A stretch of DNA of 64,000 nt from contig NZ_BCMS01000001.1 of assembly GCF_001485435.1 (NCBI RefSeq), positions 1,993,501 to 2,057,500 of the forward strand. The letters run 5' to 3'. Source of the DNA: Deinococcus grandis (GTDB taxonomy: Bacteria; Deinococcota; Deinococci; Deinococcales; Deinococcaceae). Shown in pieces: positions 10,879 through 23,332 of the stretch. Every line of letters starts with the position of its first letter. Position 1 is the stretch's first letter. The position numbers and the translations under genes were made by a program. The notes below the pieces were generated by a model. The model was not told the DNA's origin, searched no databases, and worked only from the letters and a program-made list of their open reading frames with translations.

Positions 10879-10930
10879 TGGGGTTGAGCTGATGGGGCTC
10901 ACCTGATGGAGCTGAGCTGATGCGGCTTGG
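10875..10930 (+). repeat. four tandem 14-bp repeats (CTGATGGRGYTSAS)
   Basis: Units at 10875, 10889, 10903 and 10917: CTGATGGGGTTGAG, CTGATGGGGCTCAC, CTGATGGAGCTGAG, CTGATGCGGCTTGG. The first contains the stop of the His-rich peptide and the last contains the start of the phosphotransferase gene. Each unit holds a TGATG stop/start overlap, and because 14 is not a multiple of 3, successive units fall in different frames. Confidence 0.85.
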
Positions 10931-11905
10931 GACGCTGCTCGCGGATACGTGGCGCGCCCCGTCCGGCGAGGTGGCGGTGGACGCCCGCGTGTGGCCGCGT
11001 TCGCTGCGGGCGCAATTTCCCGGCGCGCGGCTGCGGGAGTCGTGGGTGGGCGAGGGCGCGGCCTTCGCCCGTTACGCGTCGCCGGGTGGACCGCTGTTTC
11101 TGAAGTACCTCCCGGCCGGGTGGCGGGACACGCGGGCCGCCGCGCGCCTGGCGCGGGAGGCGACCTACCTGCGCGACCTCGCGCCGGGCTGCCCGGTGCC
11201 GTACGCGCCGCTGCTGCACGCGGCCCGCGGCGCGGATCGTCCGCTGGCGCACCTGCTGATGCGCGACCTGACGGACGCGACGACCGGCTGGGGCTCCTTC
11301 ACGGACGACGCCGCGCGGGAGGAGGGGCTGCGGGACGTGGTGAGGCTGCTGGCGGCCCTGCACGCGTACTGGGCCGGGCCGGGCCGCGCGGCCCTGAGCG
11401 GTGAGTGGGTGTGGCGCCCGGTGGAGGTGCTGGACCGGAATCGCGTGGCCCGGTGGCAGGTTCGGCCCGGCGTGCCGGATCTGCCCGCCGCGCAGCGGGA
11501 CGCGCTGCTGGACGCCGCGCAGGCCCTCCCGGCGCTGCTGCGGGACGCGCCGGTCTGGACGCTGGTGCACGGCGACATTCACGCGGGGCAGGTGCTGTGG
11601 TCCCGCGCGGACGGCACGCCGGTCCTGATCGATTACGGGCAGGTGCATCCCAGCCTGCCGGGCGAGGATCTGGCGCACCTGCTGGCGCTGCGGCTGGATG
11701 CCGGGGAACGCGCCCGACTGGGCGATGATCTGCGGGCGGTCTACGCGGACGCGCTGGCGCAGGCAGGCCTGCCGCTGACCCCGGCGGCGCTGCGGGCACA
11801 GGAGCGGGCGGGGCTGGCCCTGAACCTGCTGTCCACCGCCCGGCAGACCCTGCGGCGCCGGGACAGTGGCTCGGGTGGCGTGGCGGCGGCGCTGGAGCGC
11901 GCCGC

Positions 11906-13036
<1,131 letters not shown>

Positions 13037-13112
13037 GCGGTCAGGCTAGCGCACTCATGAACAGGGCGGGACGCTCCTCGTGGAACGTCCCGCCGCGTGA
13101 GCTGACCTCAGC

Positions 13113-13706
13113 TCAGGGTCTGCCCTTGCCGGGGTTGGTGCTGGGCTTGCCGCCCTTGTCGTCCTTGCCGTCCTTGCCGGACTTCTCGGATTTGTCCTTG
13201 TCGCCGTCCTCGCCACTCTCGTCAGTGTCATCGCTGCCGGGCGCGGCCTTCAGGCGGTTCGCGACGGCCGGGAGGGGCAGCGACTGGGTGCGGCCACGGG
13301 CGTCGGTGAACTCGATCTTGATCGCGCCGGGTCTGCTGAGGTCACGGGTGACGTTCACGGTGAGGGCCTCGCCGGTCGCGGGGGTCAGGGTGACGCTCCG
13401 GACGTCGCTCAGGGTCGCCGTGCCGGTCAGGGTGACGGTGCCGTCGGCGTTCAGGGTGCCGATGACGCTGCCGTCCGCGCCGAGCAGAGTGGCAGTTCCG
13501 CCCGCCGCGATGAAGGCCTTCCAGGCGTCGGCGGCGCTGGCGGTGACGTTGCCGGGCAGCGTGACGGTCGTCGTGGGCGCGGGGGTGGTGGGCGCAGGGG
13601 TGGTGGGCGCAGGGGTGGTGGGCGCAGGGGTGGTGGGAGCGGTGCCCTCGGCCAGCGCGGCGGTGCCCAGGGTCAGGGCGGTCAGGACGATCAGGGTGCG
13701 GTTCAT
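13113..13706 (-). CDS. exported protein with TTPAP repeats and charged tail
   Basis: 197 aa. A signal peptide (MNRTLIVLTALTLGTAALA) is followed by a TTPAP pentapeptide repeated about four times, encoded by a 15-bp tandem repeat at about 13575-13645. A small globular domain of about 110 aa follows (VTLPGNVTASAADAWKAFIAAGGTATLLGADGSVIGTLNADG...). The last ~40 residues are Asp/Lys/Gly/Ser-rich and disordered. No family recognised. Probably a surface or periplasmic protein with a Pro/Thr stalk; repeat number may vary between strains. ATG 13706 gives a clean signal peptide. Confidence 0.7.
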   Translation of the reverse strand: MNRTLIVLTALTLGTAALAEGTAPTTPAPTTPAPTTPAPTTPAPTTTVTLPGNVTASAADAWKAFIAAGGTATLLGADGSVIGTLNADGTVTLTGTATLSDVRSVTLTPATGEALTVNVTRDLSRPGAIKIEFTDARGRTQSLPLPAVANRLKAAPGSDDTDESGEDGDKDKSEKSGKDGKDDKGGKPSTNPGKGRP

Positions 13707-13912
13707 GGGGCCTCCTCTGGCAGGGGGCGGCGCGGTGGCCGCCGTGAATTGAGACAACATCGGCAGTGTGCGCCGCGAAGCTGACGGAAAGCTGTGAACA
13801 CGAAAAACTTCGCGTCCCTCCCGCCAATCGGGGGGGCTGCCCGGCGGCACCTCTGCCCCCGGCTGGACACCGCGCGGCGGGCGGCGGCAGGGGGGTGGTA
13901 CGCTGGAAAACC

Positions 13913-15220
<1,308 letters not shown>

Positions 15221-15300
15221 ACGCAGCTGGGCGGGGTGGGCGGAGGCGCGTGCTCTCCCCTGCCCCGCCCTCTTGACGCCGTCCCAGACGGACTGGAGGT

Positions 15301-15320
15301 GCCCCCGCCGGGGGCGTTTG
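15301..15320 (+). terminator. possible purB terminator
   Basis: A compact hairpin GCCCCC-GCC-GGGGGC followed by GTTTG, 80 nt after the purB stop. Confidence 0.45.
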
Positions 15321-15370
15321 CGTGGTATTTCCCGTTCTGCCGGGCCTGCGGGTGGTACCTTCGCCACCCG

Positions 15371-15514
15371 ATGGCCCGGAAACGACGTGCGAAACGCAGA
15401 AAACCCCGCCGGGGCGCGGGCACCTTCGAGCCGGGCTGGGTGGTCCCCGCGTCGCACGTGCTGCTGTGCGTGAACGTGCTGCTGCTGGCCGCCGTGCTGC
15501 GCGAACTGAGTTAG
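15371..15514 (+). CDS. small single-pass membrane protein (47 aa)
   Basis: Not a known family. The product begins with a strongly basic stretch (MARKRRAKRRKPRRGAG), then one hydrophobic helix (ASHVLLCVNVLLLAAVLREL). TACCTT at 15356-15361 lies 9 nt before the ATG, as in the leaderless genes of the window. An in-frame start at 15236 would give 92 aa but would include the upstream hairpin. Plausible but unproven. Confidence 0.4.
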   Translation: MARKRRAKRRKPRRGAGTFEPGWVVPASHVLLCVNVLLLAAVLRELS

Positions 15515-15535
15515 CGTCGGCACTGGACAGCGCGG

Positions 15536-16861
15536 TCAGGTCCAGTCGGTGGGCAGGAAGTCCAGGTGCAGGCCGCCGTCCGGGGTGACGTGCGCGCCGA
15601 TCAGGTGGTTCCCGGCGGGCAGGGAGGCCAGCTGCAGGGGGCGGCGCAGCAGGTCGTCCAGGACGCGCAGGGTGTGGCGGGCGGCGCGGGCGGGCGTGCC
15701 TGGGGGCAGGTCGATCACGCCGGCCTGCCGGGCGTTCAGGTGCGTTTCGCGCCGGGCGTCGGGGGTGGGGCTGATCTTCAGGGCGAGCGGCACGCACAGG
15801 GTCAGGGGGCCGCCGGGCGTGTGAATGGTCAGCGGGTAGCGGAGCGGCTGGCCGGGCCAGGGGTCGCTGAACTGCCCGGACTGTTCGCCGCTGCCGGTCG
15901 GGTCGAGGTGCGCCTGGAGCCAGCGGGTGACGCGCGCGGGCGGGACGCGCAGGGTCCTGGGTGTGATCCGGGCGGGCCGGGTGGGGTCGACGAGCAGGGT
16001 GCCGTGTTCGCAGGGCGTGACGTCCAGCGGGCCGGGCGGGCGGTCGAGGCGGGTGGTGTCGGCGACCGGCAGGCCGAGGGTGGCGCCGGCGGCGGGCCAG
16101 TGGGCGGCGGCCGCGCGGGTCAGGAGGGCAGTGTGGCCGCGGTCGTGCCGCAGGGTGTGCCCGGCGAACGTGAGGGTCCACCCGGGGCTGGTCAGGGCGT
16201 CGCCGGTGGGGAGGCCCAGGGGACCGCCGGGGCCGCCGCGGGCGTGGTAGTGGGTGTCGGCGTGGTGGTGCAGGGCGCGGGTGGTGTGGCCGTCGTGGTA
16301 CAGGGCGCCGTGGTCGGTGGTCAGCTGGTGTCCGCCTGGCACGGCGTGCAGGTGCGTGGGGGTCCAGCCGAGGCTGCACGCGCGGGCGTGCAGGGCGCCG
16401 CCCGGGTCGGGTCCGGCGGGGACCAGGGTGCAGCGCAGGGTCAGGTGCGCGTAGGGGTGGGGGTCGCCGGGCAGGTGCAGGGGCAGGTGCTGGGGGGTGG
16501 GTGGGCCGGGGCGTAGCGGGATGGTCGCGTGGTGCCGCGCGCGGGCGGGGGCGGGGCGGGTCTCGCTGATGACGGCCTCGACGTGCAGGGTGTGGGGGTG
16601 CAGCGTCTGTGTGTGCAGGTCCGTGGGGTGCAGGACCGGGGGGCAGTGGAGGTTCAGGGTCAGGGTGCGGCTGCCGCCCAGGCGCAGGTACTGGCGGTGG
16701 GTGTGGGGGCGGCCAAGCAGGGGCAGGCGGGTGTGGCTGGCGTGGTGGGTGGCGTCGCTGCGGGCGAAGTTCTCGTCGTTCAGGACGCGCAGGTCCAGCG
16801 TGAGGTCCAGGTGTGGGGGCGGCGGCGGGTCTGGTGGTCGCTGCGGTTGGGGTGTGGTCAT
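15536..16861 (-). CDS. His/Pro/Thr-rich protein with LGFP-like repeats
   Basis: 441 aa, no recognised enzyme family. The middle contains at least two LGFP-like repeats (RGGPGGPLGLPTGDAL and HWPAAGATLGLPVADTTRL, with tyrosine/His-rich YHDGHTTRALHH between), a module associated with cell-wall binding in secreted proteins. No signal peptide is visible; the N-terminus (MTTPQPQRPPDPPPPPH) is Pro-rich. His and Thr are unusually abundant throughout. The C-terminal ~120 aa (GQFSDPWPGQPLRYPLTIHTPGGPLTL...) may be a separate domain. TACAAC (16885-16880) and a GAGG site precede the ATG. Confidence 0.65.
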   Translation of the reverse strand: MTTPQPQRPPDPPPPPHLDLTLDLRVLNDENFARSDATHHASHTRLPLLGRPHTHRQYLRLGGSRTLTLNLHCPPVLHPTDLHTQTLHPHTLHVEAVISETRPAPARARHHATIPLRPGPPTPQHLPLHLPGDPHPYAHLTLRCTLVPAGPDPGGALHARACSLGWTPTHLHAVPGGHQLTTDHGALYHDGHTTRALHHHADTHYHARGGPGGPLGLPTGDALTSPGWTLTFAGHTLRHDRGHTALLTRAAAAHWPAAGATLGLPVADTTRLDRPPGPLDVTPCEHGTLLVDPTRPARITPRTLRVPPARVTRWLQAHLDPTGSGEQSGQFSDPWPGQPLRYPLTIHTPGGPLTLCVPLALKISPTPDARRETHLNARQAGVIDLPPGTPARAARHTLRVLDDLLRRPLQLASLPAGNHLIGAHVTPDGGLHLDFLPTDWT

Positions 16862-17055
16862 GGGGCGCCTCTGGCCCGTGTTGTACCGGGTGGGGCGTGA
16901 TCAGCTCATGATCAGCGTGGGTGGACGGGCTGGGCGCCACCGGGCCGGGGACAGGTGCGTGGGGGGCCGCGGCCCTGATAAGATTGAACCCAGTACAATC
17001 CCCCATTCTGCCCCCCCATTCCGGCGCAGCCGCGCGCCCACCCCGAGGAGTGACC

Positions 17056-18192
17056 ATGGACTTCACCCTGAACGACGAACAACGCCAGCTGCAGCAGCTC
17101 GCCCGCGACTTCACCCGCAAGGAGATCATCCCGATCGCCTCCGAGTACGACCAGAAGGAGGAACTGCCCTGGCAGGTCGTCGAGAAGGCCTTCGAGGTCG
17201 GCCTGCTCAACCCCAGCATCCCCGAGCACGCGGGCGGCCTGGGCCTGGGCATGTTCGACGAGTGCCTGATCGGCGAGGAGATCGCCTACGGCTGCATGGG
17301 CATCTACACCGTCCTGATGGCCAGCGAGCTGGGCATCGCCCCGATCCTGATCGGCGGGACCGAGGAGCAGCAGAAGCGCTTCCTGACGCCTCTGACCGAG
17401 AAGGCCGGGCTGGCCGCGTTCGCCCTGAGCGAACCGAACAACGGCTCCGACGCCGCCGCCATGGGCACCACCGCCGTGCTGGACGGCGACGAGTGGGTCA
17501 TCAACGGCACGAAGATGTGGATCAGCAACGGCGGTCTGGCCGAGGTGACGGTCGTGTTCGCCACCACCGACAAGCAGGGCGGCCACAAGGCGACCGTCGC
17601 GCTGGTCGTGCCCAAGGACGCGCCGGGCTTCTCGTACAACAAGATCAAGCACAAGCTGGGCCAGCGCGCCAGCCTGACGAGCGAACTGGTGTTCGAGAAC
17701 GTCCGCGTGCCCAAAGAGAATCAGCTGGGTGGCCTGGGTGACGGCTTCAAGATCGCCATGAAGACGCTGGACAAGACCCGCATTCCGGTCGCGGCGGGCT
17801 CGGTCGGGATCGCGCGGCGCGCCATGGAGGAAAGCGTCAAGTACGCCAAGGACCGCGAGGCGTTCGGGAAGCCCATCGCGCAGTTCCAGGCGATCCAGTT
17901 CAAGCTGGCCGAGATGGCCATCGGCATCGAGACGGGCCGCCTGATGTACCAGAAGGCCGCGTGGCTGGTCGACCAGGGTCAGCCCCACGGCTTCGAGAGC
18001 GCCATTGCCAAGGCGTACTGCAGCGAGATGGCGTTCAGCGCCGCGAACGAGGGCATCCAGATTCACGGCGGGTACGGCTACGTCGCCGAGTACCCCGTCG
18101 AGAAGCTGCTGCGCGACGTCAAGCTGAACATGATCTACGAGGGCACCAACGAGATCCAGCGCGTCGTGATCAGCCGCAACCTCCTGAAATAA
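17056..18192 (+). CDS. acyl-CoA dehydrogenase
   Basis: 378 aa FAD enzyme catalysing the first step of beta-oxidation or of branched-chain acyl-CoA oxidation. AFALSEPNNGSDAAAMGTTA and WVINGTKMWISNGG are the FAD/substrate signatures. The catalytic base is Glu in MIYEGTNEIQRVVI; QIHGGYGYVAEYPVEK is also canonical. The usual length is about 380 aa. ATG 17056 has a GAGGAG site. A TACAAT box at 16994-16999 gives a leader of about 50 nt. Chain-length specificity cannot be read from sequence; it may act with the mutase, thiolase and FadJ-like enzyme in this window. Confidence 0.93.
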   Translation: MDFTLNDEQRQLQQLARDFTRKEIIPIASEYDQKEELPWQVVEKAFEVGLLNPSIPEHAGGLGLGMFDECLIGEEIAYGCMGIYTVLMASELGIAPILIGGTEEQQKRFLTPLTEKAGLAAFALSEPNNGSDAAAMGTTAVLDGDEWVINGTKMWISNGGLAEVTVVFATTDKQGGHKATVALVVPKDAPGFSYNKIKHKLGQRASLTSELVFENVRVPKENQLGGLGDGFKIAMKTLDKTRIPVAAGSVGIARRAMEESVKYAKDREAFGKPIAQFQAIQFKLAEMAIGIETGRLMYQKAAWLVDQGQPHGFESAIAKAYCSEMAFSAANEGIQIHGGYGYVAEYPVEKLLRDVKLNMIYEGTNEIQRVVISRNLLK

Positions 18193-18201
18193 ACGGCAGG
18201 C

Positions 18202-18244
18202 GGCGCAGGGGCGGACAGGCGGCCGGGCTGTCCGCCCCTGCGCC
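18202..18244 (+). terminator. strong hairpin terminator after acyl-CoA dehydrogenase
   Basis: A perfect 17-bp stem (GGCGCAGGGGCGGACAG at 18202-18218 with 18228-18244) and a 9-nt loop, nine nt after the stop codon. Confidence 0.75.
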
Positions 18245-18324
18245 ATCTCCTCTGTGCCGTCGGCTCTGCGCCGCTTCCTTGACGGCCCGCGCGAGGGGCG
18301 CCCACCGGCCGCTATCCTGCGCGC

Positions 18325-19089
18325 ATGAAACTTGTTCGGTTCTCGGTGGGGAGCGCGGCAGACGGCTCGGCGCAGTGGGGCGTCCTGAACGGCACGCAGG
18401 TGCAGGTCACGCGCGGCATGGGCGGGAAGGTCACGGGCGAGACGCTGGAGGCCGCGCAGGTGACCCTCCTGGCCCCGGCTGAGCCCAGCAAGATCGTGTG
18501 CGTGGGCCGCAACTACCTGGATCACATCCGCGAGCTGGGCAACGACACCGGCGACCTGCCCGCCGAGCCCGGCATCTTCCTGAAGGGCCCCAACGCCCTG
18601 GCCGAACCCGGCGGGAGCGTGCAGAAACCCGACTGGACCGACAACTTCCACTTCGAGGGCGAACTGGCCCTGGTGATCGGCCAGCGCGCCCGGAACCTCA
18701 CGCCGCAGAACGCGCTGGCGGCGGTCGCGGGGTACACCTGCGGCCTGGACCTGACCGCCCGCGACCGGCAGAAGACCGACCTGCAGTGGTTCCGCGCGAA
18801 GGCCGCCGACCGCTTCTGCCCACTCGGCCCCTGGCTGGAAACCGAGTTCGACCCGCGCGACGTGCGCGTGCAGACCCGCGTGAACGGCGTAGTCCGCCAG
18901 GACGGCCGCACTGCGCAGATGATCTTCCCGGTCGTGGACATCCTGGTGTACCTGACGCGCTTCGTGACGCTGGAACCCGGCGACGTCGTCCTGACCGGCA
19001 CGCCCGAGGGCGTCGGTCCGGTCGGCCCGGGCGACACGGTCGAGGTGGAGGTCGAGGGTCTCGGGGTGCTCGTCACGCCCATCGTCTGA
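18325..19089 (+). CDS. fumarylacetoacetate hydrolase-family enzyme
   Basis: 254 aa with the FAH fold: KIVCVGRNYLDHIRELG, PGIFLKGPNALAEPG, then the metal ligands in NFHFEGELALVIG (E-x-E) and the Asp of AGYTCGLDLTARDRQ. VVLTGTPEGVGPVGPGDTVEVEVEG closes the domain. Family members hydrolyse or isomerise beta-keto acids or decarboxylate oxaloacetate; the substrate here is unknown. ATG 18325 is preceded by TATCCT (18313-18318) with a 6-nt gap. Confidence 0.88.
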   Translation: MKLVRFSVGSAADGSAQWGVLNGTQVQVTRGMGGKVTGETLEAAQVTLLAPAEPSKIVCVGRNYLDHIRELGNDTGDLPAEPGIFLKGPNALAEPGGSVQKPDWTDNFHFEGELALVIGQRARNLTPQNALAAVAGYTCGLDLTARDRQKTDLQWFRAKAADRFCPLGPWLETEFDPRDVRVQTRVNGVVRQDGRTAQMIFPVVDILVYLTRFVTLEPGDVVLTGTPEGVGPVGPGDTVEVEVEGLGVLVTPIV

Positions 19090-19336
19090 CCGCAGTGTCC
19101 AGGTGCACCCGGGCGCCACCGCGCCCCTCTCGGGTGCCCGTCCTGTGGGTCCGCCCGACCTCAGACGTCAGCCCTTCAGCACCGCTGGATGCTGCGGTGA
19201 CACGGGCCGTCTGCCCCGTCAGGAGGGCCGGGATGTTCCCCCCGACCGTCCGGGCAGAGGCCCAGGTCAGGAGGCCGCCGACCGCCGGGCTGTCCGGCGG
19301 GACCGCGCAACTGACGGCCCGGTCAGTGCCGGTCGC

Positions 19337-19365
19337 TTGACACCCCCGGGGGTGGCCCATACCCT
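19337..19365 (+). promoter_or_regulatory. sigma-70-type promoter of the peptide ABC transporter
   Basis: TTGACA (19337-19342), an exact 17-bp spacer and TACCCT (19360-19365). The spacer holds a 12-bp palindrome ACCCCCGGGGGT, which could be an operator. The transcript has a leader of about 90 nt with a CTGACCGG/CCGGTCAG hairpin before the GGAGG site. Nothing else convincing was seen in the 373-nt gap 19090-19462. Confidence 0.75.
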
Positions 19366-19462
19366 GAACGCACGTTTTACCTTTTCATCGTCCTGCCCGC
19401 CCTGCCCACGCGCCCCCTGACCGGGGTCGTGACGCCCGCGGCCGGTCAGGACCGGAGGTTCC

Positions 19463-21040
19463 ATGAAGAAAGTGCTTCTGACCGCCCTGCTCGCGACCCT
19501 CAGTGCCGCGTCGGCCGCCACCCTCGTCTTCGGCGGCAACGGCGAACCCGTCAGCCTGGAATCCGGGAACATCACCGACGGCATCAGCATCCTGGTGCAG
19601 CGGCAGATCTACGACACCCTGGTCGACTTCGAGGACGGCACCACCGACCTCAAGCCCGGCCTGGCCACCAAGTGGACCGCGAACGCGAACAACACCGCCT
19701 GGACCTTCACGCTGCGCAAGGGCGTGCGCTTCCATGACGGCACCCCCATGAACGCCGACGCGGTGATCTTCAACCTGGGCCGCTGGTGGGACAAGAGTCA
19801 CCCCTACGGCTTCCGTGACCAGGGCCGCACCTTCGAGATCGTCGGGGAGCTGCTCGGCGGCTACAAGGGTGACGCCACGGCCGTCATCAAGAACATCGTG
19901 AAGGTCGACGAGTACACCGTGCGCGTCGACCTGAACAAGCCCTCCAGCGTTCTGCCTGACGTGCTGGCCGCCGGTTACTTCGGCATTGCCAGCCCGACCG
20001 CCATCAAGAAGGACGGCGCGAAGTACGGCACGCCCGCCAGCAAGCCCGTCGGTACCGGTCCCTTCATCTTCCAGAGCTGGCGCACCGGCGACCGCGTGAC
20101 CCTGCTGCCCAACAAGCTGTACTGGGGCGAGAAGGCCAAGGTCGATCAGCTGGTCATCCGGTCGATCAAGGACGCCAGCCAGCGCCTGAACGAGCTGAAG
20201 GCCGGCACCATCGACTTCGCCAACGACCTGACGCCCGACAGCCTCAAGAGCGTCCAGGGGGACAAGAACCTCGTGGCGGTCAAGCGTCCCAGCTTCAACG
20301 TGGGCTTCCTGAGCCTGAACAACCGCAACCAGTACCTCAAGAACGACAAGGTGCGTCAGGCGATCAGCATGGCCATCAACAAGAAGGAGATCGCCAACGC
20401 CTTCTGGAACGGTCTGGGCACCAGCAACGCCAGCTTCCTGCCCCCGGTGCTCGCCTGGGCGAACAGCTCCAAGGTGCCGGCCGACTACAAGTTCGACCCG
20501 GCCGCCGCCAAGAAGATGCTGGCCGACGCCGGCTACCCCAACGGCTTCTCCATCGACCTGTGGTACATGCCCGTCAGCCGTCCCTACTTCCCCACGCCCA
20601 AACCCATCGCGGAAGCCATCGCCGCTGACCTGAGCGCCATCGGCGTGAAGGTCAACCTGAAGACCGAGGACTGGGCCAAGTACCTGCAGGACCGCAACAA
20701 GGAACCCGGCTTCGACATGTACATGATCGGCTGGACCGGCGACTACGGCGACCCGGACAACTTCTACGGCGCGTACTACGGGGCCAACGCCAGCGACGAC
20801 ATCAACTGGAACCCCGCGAACGTCGAGACGCTGCTCCAGCAGGGCCGCGCCGCCGCCACCCAGGCCGCCAAGGCCAAGGTGTACCAGCAGCTCCACGAGA
20901 TCACCTACAACGCCGCGTACCGCATCCCCATGGTGCACAGCAACCCGCTGGCCGCCGCCCGCAGCTACGTGAAGGGCTGGACGCCCAGCCCGCTGGGCAG
21001 CGAACCCTTCAACACCATCAGCGTTCCCGGCAAGAAGTAA
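19463..21040 (+). CDS. peptide-type ABC transporter substrate-binding protein
   Basis: 525 aa, SBP family 5 (dipeptide/oligopeptide/nickel type). Signal peptide MKKVLLTALLATLSAASAA without a lipobox Cys, so secreted rather than a classical lipoprotein. Conserved features: DTLVDFEDGTTDLKPGLATKW, FTLRKGVRFHDGTPMNADAVIFN, GTGPFIFQSW, KVRQAISMAINKKEIA, and the C-terminal GFDMYMIGWTGDYGDPDNF. Ligand probably a peptide, but not certain. First gene of an operon with two permeases; a stable hairpin follows it. Confidence 0.93.
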   Translation: MKKVLLTALLATLSAASAATLVFGGNGEPVSLESGNITDGISILVQRQIYDTLVDFEDGTTDLKPGLATKWTANANNTAWTFTLRKGVRFHDGTPMNADAVIFNLGRWWDKSHPYGFRDQGRTFEIVGELLGGYKGDATAVIKNIVKVDEYTVRVDLNKPSSVLPDVLAAGYFGIASPTAIKKDGAKYGTPASKPVGTGPFIFQSWRTGDRVTLLPNKLYWGEKAKVDQLVIRSIKDASQRLNELKAGTIDFANDLTPDSLKSVQGDKNLVAVKRPSFNVGFLSLNNRNQYLKNDKVRQAISMAINKKEIANAFWNGLGTSNASFLPPVLAWANSSKVPADYKFDPAAAKKMLADAGYPNGFSIDLWYMPVSRPYFPTPKPIAEAIAADLSAIGVKVNLKTEDWAKYLQDRNKEPGFDMYMIGWTGDYGDPDNFYGAYYGANASDDINWNPANVETLLQQGRAAATQAAKAKVYQQLHEITYNAAYRIPMVHSNPLAAARSYVKGWTPSPLGSEPFNTISVPGKK

Positions 21041-21053
21041 CCCCCGGTCAAGC

Positions 21054-21099
21054 GTGAGGGCCGGAGCAGCGCCTTGCACGGGCCTGCTCCGGCCCTCAC
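21054..21099 (+). terminator. long hairpin between binding-protein and permease genes
   Basis: A perfect 16-bp stem (GTGAGGGCCGGAGCAG with 21084-21099) and a 14-nt loop, without a T tract. In ABC operons such intercistronic hairpins protect the upstream mRNA or attenuate the permease genes; either would raise binding protein relative to permease. Confidence 0.6.
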
Positions 21100-21232
21100 C
21101 GTTGGCGCCCACCTTCTCAGACGCCACAAACCGTCCGGGCCCCGTGGCGCCCACCGCCCGCCCCGCCCGCACTGAACGGTTGTCTGACACGCCAGTGCGC
21201 CGCCGACCCTCTCACACCTCTGGAGATTCACC

Positions 21233-22261
21233 TTGGGCAGTTACCTGATCCGCCGCCTCGCGCGGACCCTGCTGGTCATGCTGGGCATCAGCCTGGTCGT
21301 TTTTGTCTTCGTCCGGTCCATTCCCGGCGACCCGGCCGTCGCCATGCTCGGGGAGCGCGCCACGCCCGAAGCGGCCGCCGCGCTGCGCGAACAGCTGGGC
21401 CTGAACAAACCCTGGTTCTTCAACCCGGCCAATCCCCTGGACGCGCAGTACCCGAAGTACATCACGGCGCTGGTCCGCGGCGACCTGGGCACCGGCCTGA
21501 AGAGCAACATTCCCGTTCTGGACGACCTGAAGTCCCGCTTCCCCGCCACGGCCGAACTGAGCGTCGCGGCGCTGCTGGTCGCCCTGATCGTCGGCATGCC
21601 AGCCGGGATCCTGGCCGCGCTGCGGCGCAACAGCATCTGGGACAACCTCGCGACGACCATCTCGCTGCTGGGCGTGAGCATGCCGGTGTTCTGGCTGGGC
21701 CTGCTGCTGTCGTACTTCTTCGGCGTGAAGCTGGGCATCCTGCCGCCCAGTGGCCGGGCAGGAACGGAATTCAACGTGGACCCCGTCACGGGCTTCAACG
21801 TGCTTGACGCGCTGCTGCGCGGTCAGCCCGCCGCAGCGTGGGACAGCGTGCGGCACCTCGTGCTGCCCGCCCTGGCGCTGGGCAGCATTCCCCTGGCGAT
21901 CGTGGCGCGCATCACGCGCAGCTCCATGCTGGACGTCCTGAACCAGGATTACGTCCGCACGGCCCGCGCCAAGGGCCTCACGGACCGCACGGTGACCATG
22001 AAGCACGCGCTGCGCAACGCGCTGCTGCCGGTCGTGACCGTGATCGGGCTGCAGGCGGGCGCGCTGCTGGGCGGCGCCGTGCTGACCGAGACGATCTTCT
22101 CCTGGCCGGGCCTGGGGTCGTGGGTGTACGACGCGATCAGTCAGCGCGACTACCCGATCATCCAGGGCGGCGTGATCTTCGCGGCGCTGGTGGTCAGCGT
22201 GGTGAACCTGCTCGTGGACCTGAGTTACGCGTCCCTCGATCCCCGCATCCAGTACAGCTGA
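21233..22261 (+). CDS. peptide ABC transporter permease, DppB type
   Basis: 342 aa integral membrane protein, six predicted helices; YLIRRLARTLLVMLGISLVVFVFVRS is the typical N-terminal helix. The EAA loop is YVRTARAKGLTDRTVTMKHALRNALLPVVTVIG. The start appears to be TTG at 21233, preceded by GGAG at about 21222; no better ATG/GTG fits the conserved N-terminus. Lies 190 nt after the binding-protein gene. Confidence 0.92.
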   Translation: MGSYLIRRLARTLLVMLGISLVVFVFVRSIPGDPAVAMLGERATPEAAAALREQLGLNKPWFFNPANPLDAQYPKYITALVRGDLGTGLKSNIPVLDDLKSRFPATAELSVAALLVALIVGMPAGILAALRRNSIWDNLATTISLLGVSMPVFWLGLLLSYFFGVKLGILPPSGRAGTEFNVDPVTGFNVLDALLRGQPAAAWDSVRHLVLPALALGSIPLAIVARITRSSMLDVLNQDYVRTARAKGLTDRTVTMKHALRNALLPVVTVIGLQAGALLGGAVLTETIFSWPGLGSWVYDAISQRDYPIIQGGVIFAALVVSVVNLLVDLSYASLDPRIQYS

Positions 22262-22276
22262 AAGGAACAGTGACCC

Positions 22277-23278
<1,002 letters not shown>

Positions 23279-23290
23279 ACCCCACACGAC

Positions 23291-23323
23291 GAGGCGGCCC
23301 CTGGATCACCTGGGGGCCGCCTC
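23291..23323. terminator. bidirectional terminator (ABC operon / ftsY operon)
   Basis: An 11-bp stem GAGGCGGCCCC/GGGGCCGCCTC between the convergent permease and ftsY genes. Confidence 0.7.
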
Positions 23324-23332
23324 TGTCTGCCG

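Noticed and set aside
13560..13650. CRISPR-like array
   Set aside because: The 15-bp repeats are contiguous, without spacers, and keep a coding frame; no other direct-repeat array was seen in the window.
19073..19360. 95-codon minus-strand frame in the gap before the peptide ABC operon
   Set aside because: Overlaps the strong plus-strand promoter and has no ribosome site, domain or leaderless box.
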